A stretch of DNA of 64,000 bases from Neisseria perflava (GTDB lineage Bacteria; Pseudomonadota; Gammaproteobacteria; Burkholderiales; Neisseriaceae). This document shows, piece by piece, positions 26,726-35,483 of this stretch. The position numbers were made by a program, and so were the translations under genes. Numbering within the stretch: the first letter of the stretch is position 1; each line of letters opens with the position of its first letter. The DNA lies in contig NZ_CP079818.1 of the NCBI RefSeq assembly GCF_019334725.1, positions 1,240,001 to 1,304,000 of the forward strand, read 5' to 3'. The notes beneath the pieces were generated by a model. It was not told the DNA's origin and ran no database searches. It worked only from the letters and a program-made list of their open reading frames with translations.

Positions 26726-28027
26726 ATGAATATTTTTGAAGCCTTACTATTATTGTGCCTGCTGATTGTCATTAGCGCGTTTGTGTCCTGTTCCGAACTC
26801 GCGCTTGCCTCGGCACGTAAAATCAAATTGCAGGTCATGGCGAAAGACGGCGGCGATACGCGCGCGCTTGACGTAATCAATATGCAGCAGCAGCCAGGCA
26901 GTTTTATTACTGTCGTCCAAATCGGATTGAACGCCGTCGCCATTCTTGCCGGTATCGTCGGCGAGGCGGCAATACGTCCGTATTTTGGCAAACTTTTGGA
27001 GAACGCAGGCAGTTGGGGCAGCACAGCTGCCTCTTTGCTGACCTTCTCGCTGGTTACAGGTAGCTTTATTTTAATTGCCGACCTGATGCCCAAGCGTATG
27101 GCAATGACCCATCCCGAAGCGGTGGCGGTACGCATCGTCCGTCCGATGATGTTTTTGATTTTTATCTTAAAGCCCCTTGTCTGGATTTTTGACGGGTTGG
27201 CAAACGCAATATTCAAACTCTTCAAAATCTCAACCGTCCGTCAGGAGCAGCTGACTTCGGAAGATATTTATGCCGTTGTTGATGCAGGCGCGCAGGCTGG
27301 TGTATTGAAAGAACAAGAACACTATCTGATTGAAAACATTTTCGATATGCAGGAGCGCACGGTGACTTCCACCATGAGCACGCGCGAATATATCGCCTAT
27401 TTTGACAAACATGACGACAGCGATACCGTGTTGGAAATAATGTCGGAAAAACCACACAATAAATTCTTGGTGTGCGACGGCGATTTGGAACGCGTTATCG
27501 GCTATATCGAATCGCACACGCTGCTGACTTTGTTTTTAAAAGAAAAAGACGTCCGCCTGACCGACAAGCGCGTGTTGCGTAAAGCCTTGTTCATCCCCGA
27601 TACACTGTCGCTTTACGATGTCTTGGAAACCTTCAAGACTTCCGGCGAAGACTTTGCCGTAGTGGTGAACGAATACGCGCTGGTGGTCGGCGTGGTAACG
27701 CTGAAAGATGTGATGAGCATTGTGATGGGTGAGCTGGTCAATACCGAAGAAGAGCCGCAAATCATCCGCCGCACCGAAGACACCTGGCTGGTGGACGGCG
27801 CGACCCCGCTCGCCGATGTCATGCGCGCGCTGGATATTGAAGAGTTTCCCAATTCGGAAAATTATGAAACCATCGCCGGCTTTATGATGTATTCCCTGCG
27901 CAAAATCCCGAAGCGTACGGATTTTCTGGTTTATGCCGGTTATAAGTTTGAAATCATCGATACTGAAAATTTGAAAATCGACCAACTTTTGGTTTCCAAA
28001 CAAGGAAATATGGTGGGGAAAATGTAA
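26726..28027 (+). CDS. CNNM/CBS transporter of the HlyC/CorC family
   Basis: A 433-residue inner-membrane protein. An N-terminal DUF21/CNNM membrane domain (about 1-180; SCSELALASARKIKLQVMA) precedes a CBS pair (about 210-330; MSTREYIAYFD, VVNEYALVVGVVTLKDVM) and a C-terminal CorC_HlyC domain (DTWLVDGATPLADVMRAL). The family is linked to Mg2+/Co2+ efflux; older haemolysin labels are misleading. It lies 59 bp upstream of the RNA ligase gene, so the repair pair might share its transcript. Confidence 0.9.
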   Translation: MNIFEALLLLCLLIVISAFVSCSELALASARKIKLQVMAKDGGDTRALDVINMQQQPGSFITVVQIGLNAVAILAGIVGEAAIRPYFGKLLENAGSWGSTAASLLTFSLVTGSFILIADLMPKRMAMTHPEAVAVRIVRPMMFLIFILKPLVWIFDGLANAIFKLFKISTVRQEQLTSEDIYAVVDAGAQAGVLKEQEHYLIENIFDMQERTVTSTMSTREYIAYFDKHDDSDTVLEIMSEKPHNKFLVCDGDLERVIGYIESHTLLTLFLKEKDVRLTDKRVLRKALFIPDTLSLYDVLETFKTSGEDFAVVVNEYALVVGVVTLKDVMSIVMGELVNTEEEPQIIRRTEDTWLVDGATPLADVMRALDIEEFPNSENYETIAGFMMYSLRKIPKRTDFLVYAGYKFEIIDTENLKIDQLLVSKQGNMVGKM

Positions 28028-28086
28028 CAAGTAGCTGGGAACACTTGAAAAGAAAATTAAAAAATAAATAAAAAGGAAAAAATATT

Positions 28087-28890
28087 ATGACGACAACTGA
28101 ACCTCAAAAATACGCCCGCAGCCTGCACGCGCCCATCAGCCTCGGCACGACTTCAGACGACCGCTTTATGCCGCGCGGCTTTCTTTCATATTTTGCCTCA
28201 CTGCCGAAATTGGTTTTAACCGAAAAATTAGATGGGCAAAACAACTGCTTTGCTGCGCACGGCCTCTATGCCCGTAGTCATGCTGCGCCTACCCAGCATC
28301 CGTGGGATAAACCTTTGCTGCAACGATGGCAGCGAATCAAAGATGATTTAGGCGATCTTGAACTTTTTGGCGAGAATATGTATGGCATTCATTCGATTGC
28401 CTATTCGAAACTGGAAAGCTATTTTTACCTGTTTGCAGTCCGCCGTGGCGGACATTGGCTTTCATGGGAAGAGGTTAAATTTTATGCGCAGCTGTTTGAT
28501 TTTCCGACTGTACCAGAAATCCCCATTGTCCAGCCGCTTGCAGATTTCACTCAAAAGTACGCCAATGAAGATCTTGCTTTAGCGCAATGGCTTGCTGCTA
28601 ATTTGGGAGAACCGTGGACGGACAGCGTACAAACTTCCGGCAAGCTTGGCGGCTACGATCCGAACACAGGAGCGGCATGCAGCGAAGGTTTCGTTATCCG
28701 GAACGCCGATGATTTTGCCACCAACAACGGCAATCTGCCTGTTCAATCCAATGAATTCGACAATCTTTTCAAATTGGTGCGAGCCAAACACGTTAAAACC
28801 GACGTTCATTGGACGAAAACTTGGAAGCCTGCCCGTCTTATCGATTACGACAAATACCATTGGCAAAGCTGGCAGTTTCAGACGGCCTGA
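28087..28890 (+). CDS. RNA ligase family protein (nucleotidyltransferase)
   Basis: A 267-residue protein with the motifs of covalent nucleotidyltransferases of the RNA ligase family. Motif I is EKLDG with nucleophile Lys47. ELFGEN at 92-97 is motif III-like, SEGFVIR at 199-205 is motif IV, and FKLVRAKH at 228-235 is motif V with Lys229 and Lys234. It would join 5'-phosphate and 3'-OH RNA ends using ATP. An AAGGAAA site precedes the ATG, and 32 bp downstream starts a protein that can generate exactly such ends, so the two form an end-healing and sealing pair. A reverse DUS provides the QTA end. Role in tRNA repair is inference. Confidence 0.85.
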   Translation: MTTTEPQKYARSLHAPISLGTTSDDRFMPRGFLSYFASLPKLVLTEKLDGQNNCFAAHGLYARSHAAPTQHPWDKPLLQRWQRIKDDLGDLELFGENMYGIHSIAYSKLESYFYLFAVRRGGHWLSWEEVKFYAQLFDFPTVPEIPIVQPLADFTQKYANEDLALAQWLAANLGEPWTDSVQTSGKLGGYDPNTGAACSEGFVIRNADDFATNNGNLPVQSNEFDNLFKLVRAKHVKTDVHWTKTWKPARLIDYDKYHWQSWQFQTA

Positions 28891-28922
28891 AGTCCAATTA
28901 TCCAATAATAAGAAAGACAATT

Positions 28923-30056
28923 ATGTGGACATTCCCATATTACATACCCGGTCAACTTCCTGATTGGCAAGCCTTAGAACGTCGTTTCAGCTGGTTTGCC
29001 GATATGAAGGACGTTCCGCAAGACCCTGAGTGGCATGCCGAAGGCGATGTATTTACGCATACCAAAATGGTATGCGAAGCCCTTTTACAATTGCCCGAGT
29101 TTCAAGCGCTTGATGGACAGGAGCAGCATATTCTGTTTGCTGCCGCCATGCTGCATGATGTGGAAAAACGCAGTACGACCAAGCGTGAAATAGAAAACGG
29201 CAAAGAGCGTCTCGTTTCGCCGCATCACGCAAAAAAAGGCGAGCATACCGCCCGTACTTTACTGTATACCGAACTTGCCGCTCCGTTTGCTGTAAGAGAA
29301 GCAATCGCCAAACTCGTGCGCTTGCACGGATTGCCCTTATGGGCGATTAACAAGCCTAATCCTGAGCGAGCCGTCATAGCGGCCAGTTTGCAGGTCAATA
29401 CTGCACATCTTGCCATGCTTGCTAAAGCCGATGTACTGGGTCGTATATGTTGCGACCAACAGGATATTTTGCTGCGCATTGATTTGTTTCGTGAACTCTG
29501 TGAAGAAAACGCTTGTTGGGGTAAGGCGCGTACTTTTGCCAGCGATTACGGACGCTATCTCTATCTTAACGGCCGTAGCGAAATGCCGGATTATCAGCCA
29601 TTTGATGATCAAACCTTTGATGTGTACGCCATGTGCGCCATAGCAGGTAGCGGCAAAGACAGTTACATCAGGCAACATCTTGCCCATCTGCCCATGCTGT
29701 CGCTGGATGAGATTCGCCGTGAGCGTAAACTCAATCCCGCGGACTCCAAACATACCGCCGAAGCAGTGCGTTTGGGTAAAGAGCAGGCAAAAGAATACCT
29801 GCGAGCCCGTACGTCATTTGTTTTTAATGCGACCAATCTTAACCGCGACCTGCGCAGCAAATGGCTACCGATGTTTGCCGATTACGGTGCACGTGTGCAT
29901 CTCATTTATTTGGAAGTGCCTTACACGCAATTACTATCGCAAAACCGTAACCGCGAACATTCTGTTCCGAATGATGTGTTGCACCGCATGATAGAAAAGC
30001 TGGAAATCCCTGATTACAGTGAAGCGCATACAGTGGATTTTGTGGTTTCTTCTTAA
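28923..30056 (+). CDS. HD phosphohydrolase - polynucleotide kinase fusion (HD-Pnk)
   Basis: A 377-residue two-domain protein. The N-terminal HD domain has the metal ligand set His46, His78-Asp79 (AAMLHDVEK), His101/102, His135 and Asp170. The C-terminal P-loop kinase has GSGKDS (242-247), the substrate-binding pair in LDEIR (Asp262, Arg265), NATN (302-305) and a lid with Arg342/Arg344 followed by VPNDVL, as in T4 Pnkp. The HD domain would remove 2',3'-cyclic or 3' phosphates and the kinase would phosphorylate 5'-OH ends. An HD-Pnk family with this order is known biochemically from Runella slithyformis. The ATG at 28923 follows the ligase stop closely. Confidence 0.87.
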   Translation: MWTFPYYIPGQLPDWQALERRFSWFADMKDVPQDPEWHAEGDVFTHTKMVCEALLQLPEFQALDGQEQHILFAAAMLHDVEKRSTTKREIENGKERLVSPHHAKKGEHTARTLLYTELAAPFAVREAIAKLVRLHGLPLWAINKPNPERAVIAASLQVNTAHLAMLAKADVLGRICCDQQDILLRIDLFRELCEENACWGKARTFASDYGRYLYLNGRSEMPDYQPFDDQTFDVYAMCAIAGSGKDSYIRQHLAHLPMLSLDEIRRERKLNPADSKHTAEAVRLGKEQAKEYLRARTSFVFNATNLNRDLRSKWLPMFADYGARVHLIYLEVPYTQLLSQNRNREHSVPNDVLHRMIEKLEIPDYSEAHTVDFVVSS

Positions 30057-30077
30057 AAGGGTAAGAACCTTGTAATT

Positions 30078-30113
30078 AGGCCGTCTGAAACAATCCAATG
30101 TTTCAGACGGCCT
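30078..30113 (+). terminator. DUS inverted pair after the RNA-repair genes
   Basis: AGGCCGTCTGAA, 12-base loop, complement, then T run; 21 bp after the HD-Pnk stop, closing the transcript. Confidence 0.78.
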
Positions 30114-30154
30114 TTTTATGAAATCAAAAATTGCTAGAGCTAAGACAAAGGTCT

Positions 30155-30460
30155 TTATTCGCAGCTCAAGTTTTTTGTTTTTTCGGCGAATGTATCCATG
30201 GCAATTTGGCACATGCGTTCACGTTGGCCTACGTCGGCGGCGGGCAGGATTTGGCGCAGGTATTTTGTGTTGTCGCGTTGGAACGATGCTTTATCTCCTG
30301 CTTTTTGATAACACGCATCCGCACGGGTAAAGTATTGCTGGCAGATTTTCGGCAATTCTTCAAAGGACAAGGGTTTGCTTTTGTGCATGCCGTGTGCGGA
30401 GACGGAGAGGGAGGAAAGGGCGCACAGCGCGATGATTAAGGTTTGGGAAATGGTTTTCAT
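30155..30460 (-). CDS. Small secreted protein with four cysteines
   Basis: A 101-residue protein. The signal peptide MKTISQTLIIALCALSSLSV is cleaved near VSA-HG, leaving a mature domain of about 80 residues with four cysteines (ICQQ, ACYQ, MCQI, LSCE) that could form two disulfides. Periplasmic location predicted. I chose the ATG at 30458-30460, which opens a clean signal peptide. It lies directly downstream of nadK. Function unknown. Confidence 0.75.
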   Translation of the reverse strand: MKTISQTLIIALCALSSLSVSAHGMHKSKPLSFEELPKICQQYFTRADACYQKAGDKASFQRDNTKYLRQILPAADVGQRERMCQIAMDTFAEKTKNLSCE

Positions 30461-30486
30461 GGTAAGCCTATTTATTGAAGTGGTGT

Positions 30487-31377
30487 TTAAATCAATTGTT
30501 CGCCCCAATGCAGCTTTTGGCGCAGGGTTTTGAAGTATTGGTAATCGGTGGGATGGAGGACGCGCAAGGGGTTGTGATAGCGGCGGATGATGATGCGGTC
30601 GAAGTTTTGCACGTCGATATGGGATTGTCCGTCAAAGTGTGCGCGTGCGTCGCCGCTTTTGGTAATGAGGATTTCGATTACGCTGGTGTCGGAGATGGCA
30701 ATCGGGCGGTTGGTCATGGATTGCGGGCAGATAGGTACAAGTGTGAATGCGTGCAGGCCGGCCTGCATAATGGGGCCGCCGGCGGCAAGCGCGTAGGCGG
30801 TCGAACCTGTCGGCGTGGAAATAATCAGGCCGTCCGAACGTTGGGTATAGACAAATTCTTGATTGATAAAGACTTCAAATTCAATCATTTGGCCTGCGCC
30901 ACCACGAGACAGTACGGTGTCGTTGAGGGCGAGGGCGCGTTCGATGGTTTCGCCGTCACGAATGATGCTGGCTTCGATGAGGATGCGCTCTTCGGGCAGA
31001 TATTTACCTTCCAGTACGGGGCGGATGCCCTCAACCATGGTGTCGCGTGAGATTTGGGTAAGAAAGCCCAAGTGGCCTTGATTGATGCCGATGATGGGGA
31101 CGGCGCGCGGGGCGACTTCGCGGGCGGCGGAGAGGAAGGTGCCGTCGCCGCCGAGCACAACGACGAGGTCGCAATATTTGCCCAGCTGGGCTTTGTTTAC
31201 GGTTTCGCAGTATGCGGAATCTTGGATATAGACGCAGTGTTCTTCTACGCTCAATTCATCCAGATAGATGGTGAAGCCGTTTTCGCGCAGAAAAGAAACC
31301 AATGTGTGGACGGTATCTTGAATCTCGGGCGTATTGGGACGCGTAACGATACCGATGTTTTTGAATGGGCTTTTCAT
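30487..31377 (-). CDS. nadK: NAD kinase
   Basis: A 296-residue cytoplasmic enzyme phosphorylating NAD+ to NADP+. It has the GGDGT motif (LVVVLGGDGTFL, about 72-83), INQGHLGFLT, the conserved ALNDTVLSRG and TPTGSTAYALAAGGP. Length and motifs match proteobacterial NadK. Confidence 0.96.
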   Translation of the reverse strand: MKSPFKNIGIVTRPNTPEIQDTVHTLVSFLRENGFTIYLDELSVEEHCVYIQDSAYCETVNKAQLGKYCDLVVVLGGDGTFLSAAREVAPRAVPIIGINQGHLGFLTQISRDTMVEGIRPVLEGKYLPEERILIEASIIRDGETIERALALNDTVLSRGGAGQMIEFEVFINQEFVYTQRSDGLIISTPTGSTAYALAAGGPIMQAGLHAFTLVPICPQSMTNRPIAISDTSVIEILITKSGDARAHFDGQSHIDVQNFDRIIIRRYHNPLRVLHPTDYQYFKTLRQKLHWGEQLI

Positions 31378-31403
31378 GATAGTGGCCGTCTGAAATTAAG
31401 TGT

Positions 31404-31976
31404 CTAATCTATCCAGATATCGCGCTCGAGGCGGTCGAGGCGTTCGTTTAGGCGGGCAACGTCGTCACGCAGTTTGTCCACTTCTTCCAACCATGCGGCA
31501 AGCGTGGCTTGGTCGATAACAGGGGATTCGGGTTCGCGTGAAAAGTCGCTGATTTGCTCGGCAATGCTTTTGCCGATTTTTTTCATGGTGCGACCGATGT
31601 CGCCGGCGCGCGAGCTGATGCTTTCTGCGGCCACATGACCGAATACACGCGCCAAATCTTCGCTCGGATAATAGCGCAGTCCACCCAAAATAGGAAGGAC
31701 GGACATGCCCAATACCAAGTCGCCTTCGAGGCTGATGTCGCCCACGCCGGGCTGGCCGCCTTGGAGGATTTTTTGGATGGCGCTGTTGTGGAATGTGATG
31801 TTGGTGTCGGCGGTTTCATTTGCGGTTTCAAGAAAACCTTGTTCGCTGATGCGTCCGGTCAGTCTGAAACCGGTTAGGCTGATGCAGATGATGCTGCCTG
31901 CAAATTCAGACAGCTCGCGCTGTTGCTCTGGATTTTGCTGTATCAGGTGGTTGATAAGGGGAAATAGGGCGGACAT
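31404..31976 (-). CDS. ubiJ: Ubiquinone biosynthesis accessory factor UbiJ-like
   Basis: A 190-residue protein with an N-terminal SCP2 lipid-binding domain (about 15-115; GDLVLGMSVLPILGGLRYYPSEDLARVFG) and a C-terminal coiled coil (about 155-190, KLRDDVARLNERLDRLERDI). UbiJ binds ubiquinone intermediates in the Ubi complex. In E. coli it lies between ubiE and ubiB; here ubiE is 20 kb away. It lies 26 bp upstream of nadK on the same strand. Confidence 0.85.
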   Translation of the reverse strand: MSALFPLINHLIQQNPEQQRELSEFAGSIICISLTGFRLTGRISEQGFLETANETADTNITFHNSAIQKILQGGQPGVGDISLEGDLVLGMSVLPILGGLRYYPSEDLARVFGHVAAESISSRAGDIGRTMKKIGKSIAEQISDFSREPESPVIDQATLAAWLEEVDKLRDDVARLNERLDRLERDIWID

Positions 31977-32026
31977 GGTTTACTCTAAATGCCGTCTGAA
32001 ACGGATTAATGGGTTGAGTCGCAATT

Positions 32027-32800
32027 TTACAGGCTTAGCCCGTCTGCGCAAACGGTATTTACAATTTTGCCGTTGCTTTTGTCATCAACGATGAAATCAG
32101 GAGCCGGCAGGCCGAGTTTGGCCGCTTCGGCAGTATAAAATTCGGCTCGGCTTGGGTGGCGGGGTTCGACAATATTGCGGATACGTTTGCCGTCAGCTTG
32201 GCAGGCCGTCTGAAAAAGGACTTGGACGGCCAAGTCTTTATGAAGAATATTGATGGGTCGATTGCCACCTTGGATGCGTGTTTTTTGAACCAGCTTGGTA
32301 ACGGGATGACGTTCGGCAGAATAAAGTCCGCCCAGTCGCAGTATGTCGATATGGGGGACGGCGCTTTTCAGCAAGGCTTGCTCGATTGTGAGGATTTGAC
32401 GGGCGGATTCGGTTTGCGGATCGGGAGGTGTAGTTTCATCGCATATGCGTGCTTGGTCGCCATACACGCTGGTGCTGCTGGTAAAGATGATGTGTTGTAC
32501 CTTAGATTGCTCGGCAAGTTGAATCCATTTTTTCAGGGTATCGGCGTAATGGTTTAATGACGAAGGCGGAAGCAGGCAAAACCATGTCGGCTTGTTGATA
32601 TGGTTTTGCCACAAGGCCGAACTGTGAAAAATATCGTCTTGATTCAAATCGATGATGTCGAGTTCAATCGGCAGATTGATGTCGTCAGAGGTCAGGTTGC
32701 GTTTGACGGCGGCTACCTGACTGCCTTGTTCATAACATTTTTGCGCCAGCGGCAGGCCGAGATAGCCTAAGCCGAGAATGGAAATATAGGGAAGGTGCAT
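32027..32800 (-). CDS. NAD(P)-binding epimerase/dehydratase-like protein
   Basis: A 257-residue Rossmann protein. The N-terminal glycine motif GLGYLGLPLA (about 10-19) and FTSSTSVYGD with the extended-SDR Ser and Tyr are visible. It resembles the YeeZ family of atypical SDR proteins. The YxxxK lysine is not evident after VYGD, so catalysis is uncertain. It ends just before ubiJ with a 50-bp gap. Confidence 0.82.
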   Translation of the reverse strand: MHLPYISILGLGYLGLPLAQKCYEQGSQVAAVKRNLTSDDINLPIELDIIDLNQDDIFHSSALWQNHINKPTWFCLLPPSSLNHYADTLKKWIQLAEQSKVQHIIFTSSTSVYGDQARICDETTPPDPQTESARQILTIEQALLKSAVPHIDILRLGGLYSAERHPVTKLVQKTRIQGGNRPINILHKDLAVQVLFQTACQADGKRIRNIVEPRHPSRAEFYTAEAAKLGLPAPDFIVDDKSNGKIVNTVCADGLSL

Positions 32801-32823
32801 AAATAAAGCATCCGAAAATTAAC

Positions 32824-32876
32824 AGGCCGTCTGAAAATAGCTTTAACTTGGTTAAAGCCACGTTTTCAGACGGCCT
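32824..32876 (-). terminator. DUS inverted pair after the TetR gene
   Basis: DUS arms with an inner stem (GCTTTAAC/GTTAAAGC) between them; 13 bp 3' of the minus-strand TetR gene. Confidence 0.75.
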
Positions 32877-32889
32877 TTGTATGGAAAAA

Positions 32890-33531
32890 TTAATGGTTGC
32901 TGCCGATTTTTTGGTCGAATTCAGCGCGGTGTTCCGGCAGGAGGTAAGGGCGCAACAGGCTGAGTGTGCGGCTGATGCCCCGTACTTTTGAATCTTCGGT
33001 CAACTTGGCGCGACCGCGCAGGGAGCTGTCGAAGTCGAACCAGTATTTCGTTACCATCCACATATTGACGGCGAGGTCGTTCATAGCGGTTTGGTCTGCG
33101 CTGATGATGTTCAGACCGTTGAGCTGGGTCAGCAGGTTGACCAACAGTGGGGACACTTTGGCTTGGGTAAAGGTATTGTGCTCGCCCAATAATTCGGCAC
33201 TGCGGGCAAGCAGGGTATTCACATCGCTGAAAAGGAAACGGTATTCCCACATCACATCATAAATACCGGCCATGTAGTTGATGGAGTCTTCCACATTAGA
33301 CGGCAATACGGCTTCGTTAAGGTAGACAAGCAGGGCTTCGCTGTAACGCTTGAACAATTGGACGATGATTTCGTCTTTGTTGCGGAAATGGTAGTAGAGG
33401 TTGCCCGGGCTGATGCCTAAGTGGGCGGCAATATGGTTGGTGCTAATATTGCGCTCGCCTTCTTCGTTGAACAAGGCAAGGCTGGCATTGATGATTCGTG
33501 TGTAAGTGTTGACTTTAGCAATGCGCGGCAT
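32890..33531 (-). CDS. TetR/AcrR-family transcriptional regulator
   Basis: A 213-residue repressor. The N-terminal helix-turn-helix is about residues 8-55 (STNHIAAHLGISPGNLYYHF), followed by an all-helical ligand-binding domain. The ATG at 33529-33531 is preferred because AAAGGAG lies eight bases upstream. It sits 18 bp downstream of murB, though target genes cannot be read from the sequence. Confidence 0.9.
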   Translation of the reverse strand: MPRIAKVNTYTRIINASLALFNEEGERNISTNHIAAHLGISPGNLYYHFRNKDEIIVQLFKRYSEALLVYLNEAVLPSNVEDSINYMAGIYDVMWEYRFLFSDVNTLLARSAELLGEHNTFTQAKVSPLLVNLLTQLNGLNIISADQTAMNDLAVNMWMVTKYWFDFDSSLRGRAKLTEDSKVRGISRTLSLLRPYLLPEHRAEFDQKIGSNH

Positions 33532-33549
33532 GGAATACACTCCTTTGTT

Positions 33550-34590
33550 TTATAGGCTGTATGAAGTAGGCAGCCAGTTGGGTTCTGCGTGTAATTCTAC
33601 CTGAAATTGAGTAAATACTGTATTACAAACATATTGTGCTAGCTGGTGGACATCTTGCGCGGATGCATTGTTTTTATTTACCAAAACCAAAGCCTGTCTG
33701 TCATGCACAGCCGCACCGCCGATCTGATGGTCTTTCAGACGGCATTGGTCAATCAGCCAGCCGGCCGCGAGTTTGACCGAACCGTCAGGCTGCGGATAGC
33801 GTGGCATATTGGGGTATTGCTGCAACAAATCGGCAGCTTTTTCAGCGCTGACAACAGGGTTTTTAAAGAAACTTCCGACATTACCAAGCACGTTAGGATT
33901 AGGTAGTTTACTGTTGCGGATTGCACACACTGCATCGGAAACATCTTTAGCCGTTGCCTCGCGGTCTTGGCTTAGTTCGGCAACCGCTGCCGCCAAATCG
34001 CCATAGCCCAAGTTCGGCACAAAATGCTCTTTTAACGCGAATACAACCGAAACAATCACATAACGGCCTTTGCCTTCCTGTTTGAATAGGCTTTCACGAT
34101 AGGCAAAGTCACAGTCGGCATTGGAAAGTTCGACAAAGGTGTCCGTATCCAAATCAAAGCAGCGTACGCTATGGATAACATCTTTCGCTTCAACACCATA
34201 TGCACCGATATTTTGTACCGGAGACGCGCCGACCGTGCCCGGAATCAGACTGAGGTTTTCCAGCCCGCTTAAACCCAGCCCAACCGTGTGCAAAACAAAA
34301 TCATGCCAAATTTCCCCAGCCTGAGCCTCGATATAAACCAGGCCGTCTGAACGCTCAATTTCGCGTATTCCCTTGTTTTCCATATGCACAACCAGACCGG
34401 CATAGTCCTCCATCAAAAGGATATTGCTGCCGCCGCCGAGCCATAAAACAGTATCTCGGTTGAACTCGGGCAGCCGGACGATGTCGCGCAACTCGTCGGC
34501 ATGTTTGAGTGCAACAAATGCTTGGGCTTGGGCGCGAAGGCCGAAAGTGTTGTAGGGGGTGAGGTCGGTTTGGTATTGGATGGGTTGCAT
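33550..34590 (-). CDS. murB: UDP-N-acetylenolpyruvoylglucosamine reductase
   Basis: A 346-residue FAD enzyme making UDP-MurNAc for peptidoglycan. It has NTFGLRAQA and VLWLGGGSNIL at the N-terminal FAD domain, LSLIPGTVGASPVQNIGAYG for flavin binding, and GSFFKNPV with the catalytic serine. Length matches the type I (E. coli-like) MurB. Confidence 0.95.
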   Translation of the reverse strand: MQPIQYQTDLTPYNTFGLRAQAQAFVALKHADELRDIVRLPEFNRDTVLWLGGGSNILLMEDYAGLVVHMENKGIREIERSDGLVYIEAQAGEIWHDFVLHTVGLGLSGLENLSLIPGTVGASPVQNIGAYGVEAKDVIHSVRCFDLDTDTFVELSNADCDFAYRESLFKQEGKGRYVIVSVVFALKEHFVPNLGYGDLAAAVAELSQDREATAKDVSDAVCAIRNSKLPNPNVLGNVGSFFKNPVVSAEKAADLLQQYPNMPRYPQPDGSVKLAAGWLIDQCRLKDHQIGGAAVHDRQALVLVNKNNASAQDVHQLAQYVCNTVFTQFQVELHAEPNWLPTSYSL

Positions 34591-34636
34591 GATGATTTGT
34601 GATTTTGTGGATTCAGGTCGTCTGAAAACTTACTAT

Positions 34637-35410
34637 TTAACAATTACGATAGGTAATGGGGTTTTGGGGCGCTTTATAATTTTCTTGGGAAGAATAGGTC
34701 AGCTTATTCACGATTTCTTCATAAATGTCGGAGCCTTCTGGTAACGGCTTGCCTTCAAACATCCAACGACCTTGAATAATATCGTCGGCAGAAATCCATC
34801 TTTCGATTTCATACACTGCCAATGTCCAGCCGCGATAGACTGCAACTGCATATTTTGCTTTTTCACGTCGGCTTCCGATTTTCCAATATTTCCGTGTGCG
34901 TTCGTAAATTTCCTTATCCCTATTGGCTTCAGGAATATTCCCAGATCTAATGTCTTTTTTCAGTTTCTCGTATTCGTTATTAATCGTAATTAAAACAATA
35001 GGTTTATCAGTTTTCAATTCTTGCGCATCATATTTTCGTTTTAATTCGGATAAGCTCATCAATCCTACTTCAGAAGAATGTGTGCCGCCTTGAATATTAG
35101 TCAGCGGCTGCTGGCTCGGTTTGACTAAGGAGAGTAGGTCTATTGCCATCGCTTCATATTCAAAAGCCTGTTTGTCTGTTTGGATGTTGTGCCGCAGAAT
35201 GTAATACACGGGTTGGTTTCCACTTTGATGTATTTCCCTAATCAAGGCAATTTTATCACTTGGCGTTTCTGTTTCTTGTAATGAACCTAGGGCATGATGG
35301 AAAACGCGATTGCCTATGCCTTTTCCTACATAGAAAATATTGCCGTCTCTAGGATCAATCAAGCAATAAACATAGTAAGCAAGTTTTTCTATAATGGAAG
35401 TTGAAAACAT
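34637..35410 (-). CDS. GIY-YIG nuclease-domain protein, LEM-3-like
   Basis: A 257-residue protein. The N-terminal GIY-YIG domain (about 10-110) is of the LEM-3 type: YYVYCLIDPRDGNIFYVGKG, then a conserved Arg in GNRVFHH and a Glu in FEYEAMAIDLL. The C-terminal domain (about 165-257; YAVAVYRGWTLAVYEIERW and NPITYRNC) resembles the small RNA/ligand-binding folds found with such nucleases. Possible defence or RNA-processing role, not established. The gene is bracketed by variant DUS (34615 and 35454), as other accessory genes here are. No partner gene is obvious. Confidence 0.78.
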   Translation of the reverse strand: MFSTSIIEKLAYYVYCLIDPRDGNIFYVGKGIGNRVFHHALGSLQETETPSDKIALIREIHQSGNQPVYYILRHNIQTDKQAFEYEAMAIDLLSLVKPSQQPLTNIQGGTHSSEVGLMSLSELKRKYDAQELKTDKPIVLITINNEYEKLKKDIRSGNIPEANRDKEIYERTRKYWKIGSRREKAKYAVAVYRGWTLAVYEIERWISADDIIQGRWMFEGKPLPEGSDIYEEIVNKLTYSSQENYKAPQNPITYRNC

Positions 35411-35453
35411 TTTTCCCTTAAAAGTGAATAAGCCGTAAATGAAATATCAATGG

Positions 35454-35483
35454 AGGTCGTCTGAAAGAAATTTCAGACGACCT
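35454..35483 (-). terminator. Variant-DUS inverted pair overlapping the norM end
   Basis: AGGTCGTCTGAA and complement. One arm supplies the norM stop codon (GTC GTC TGA). Confidence 0.7.
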
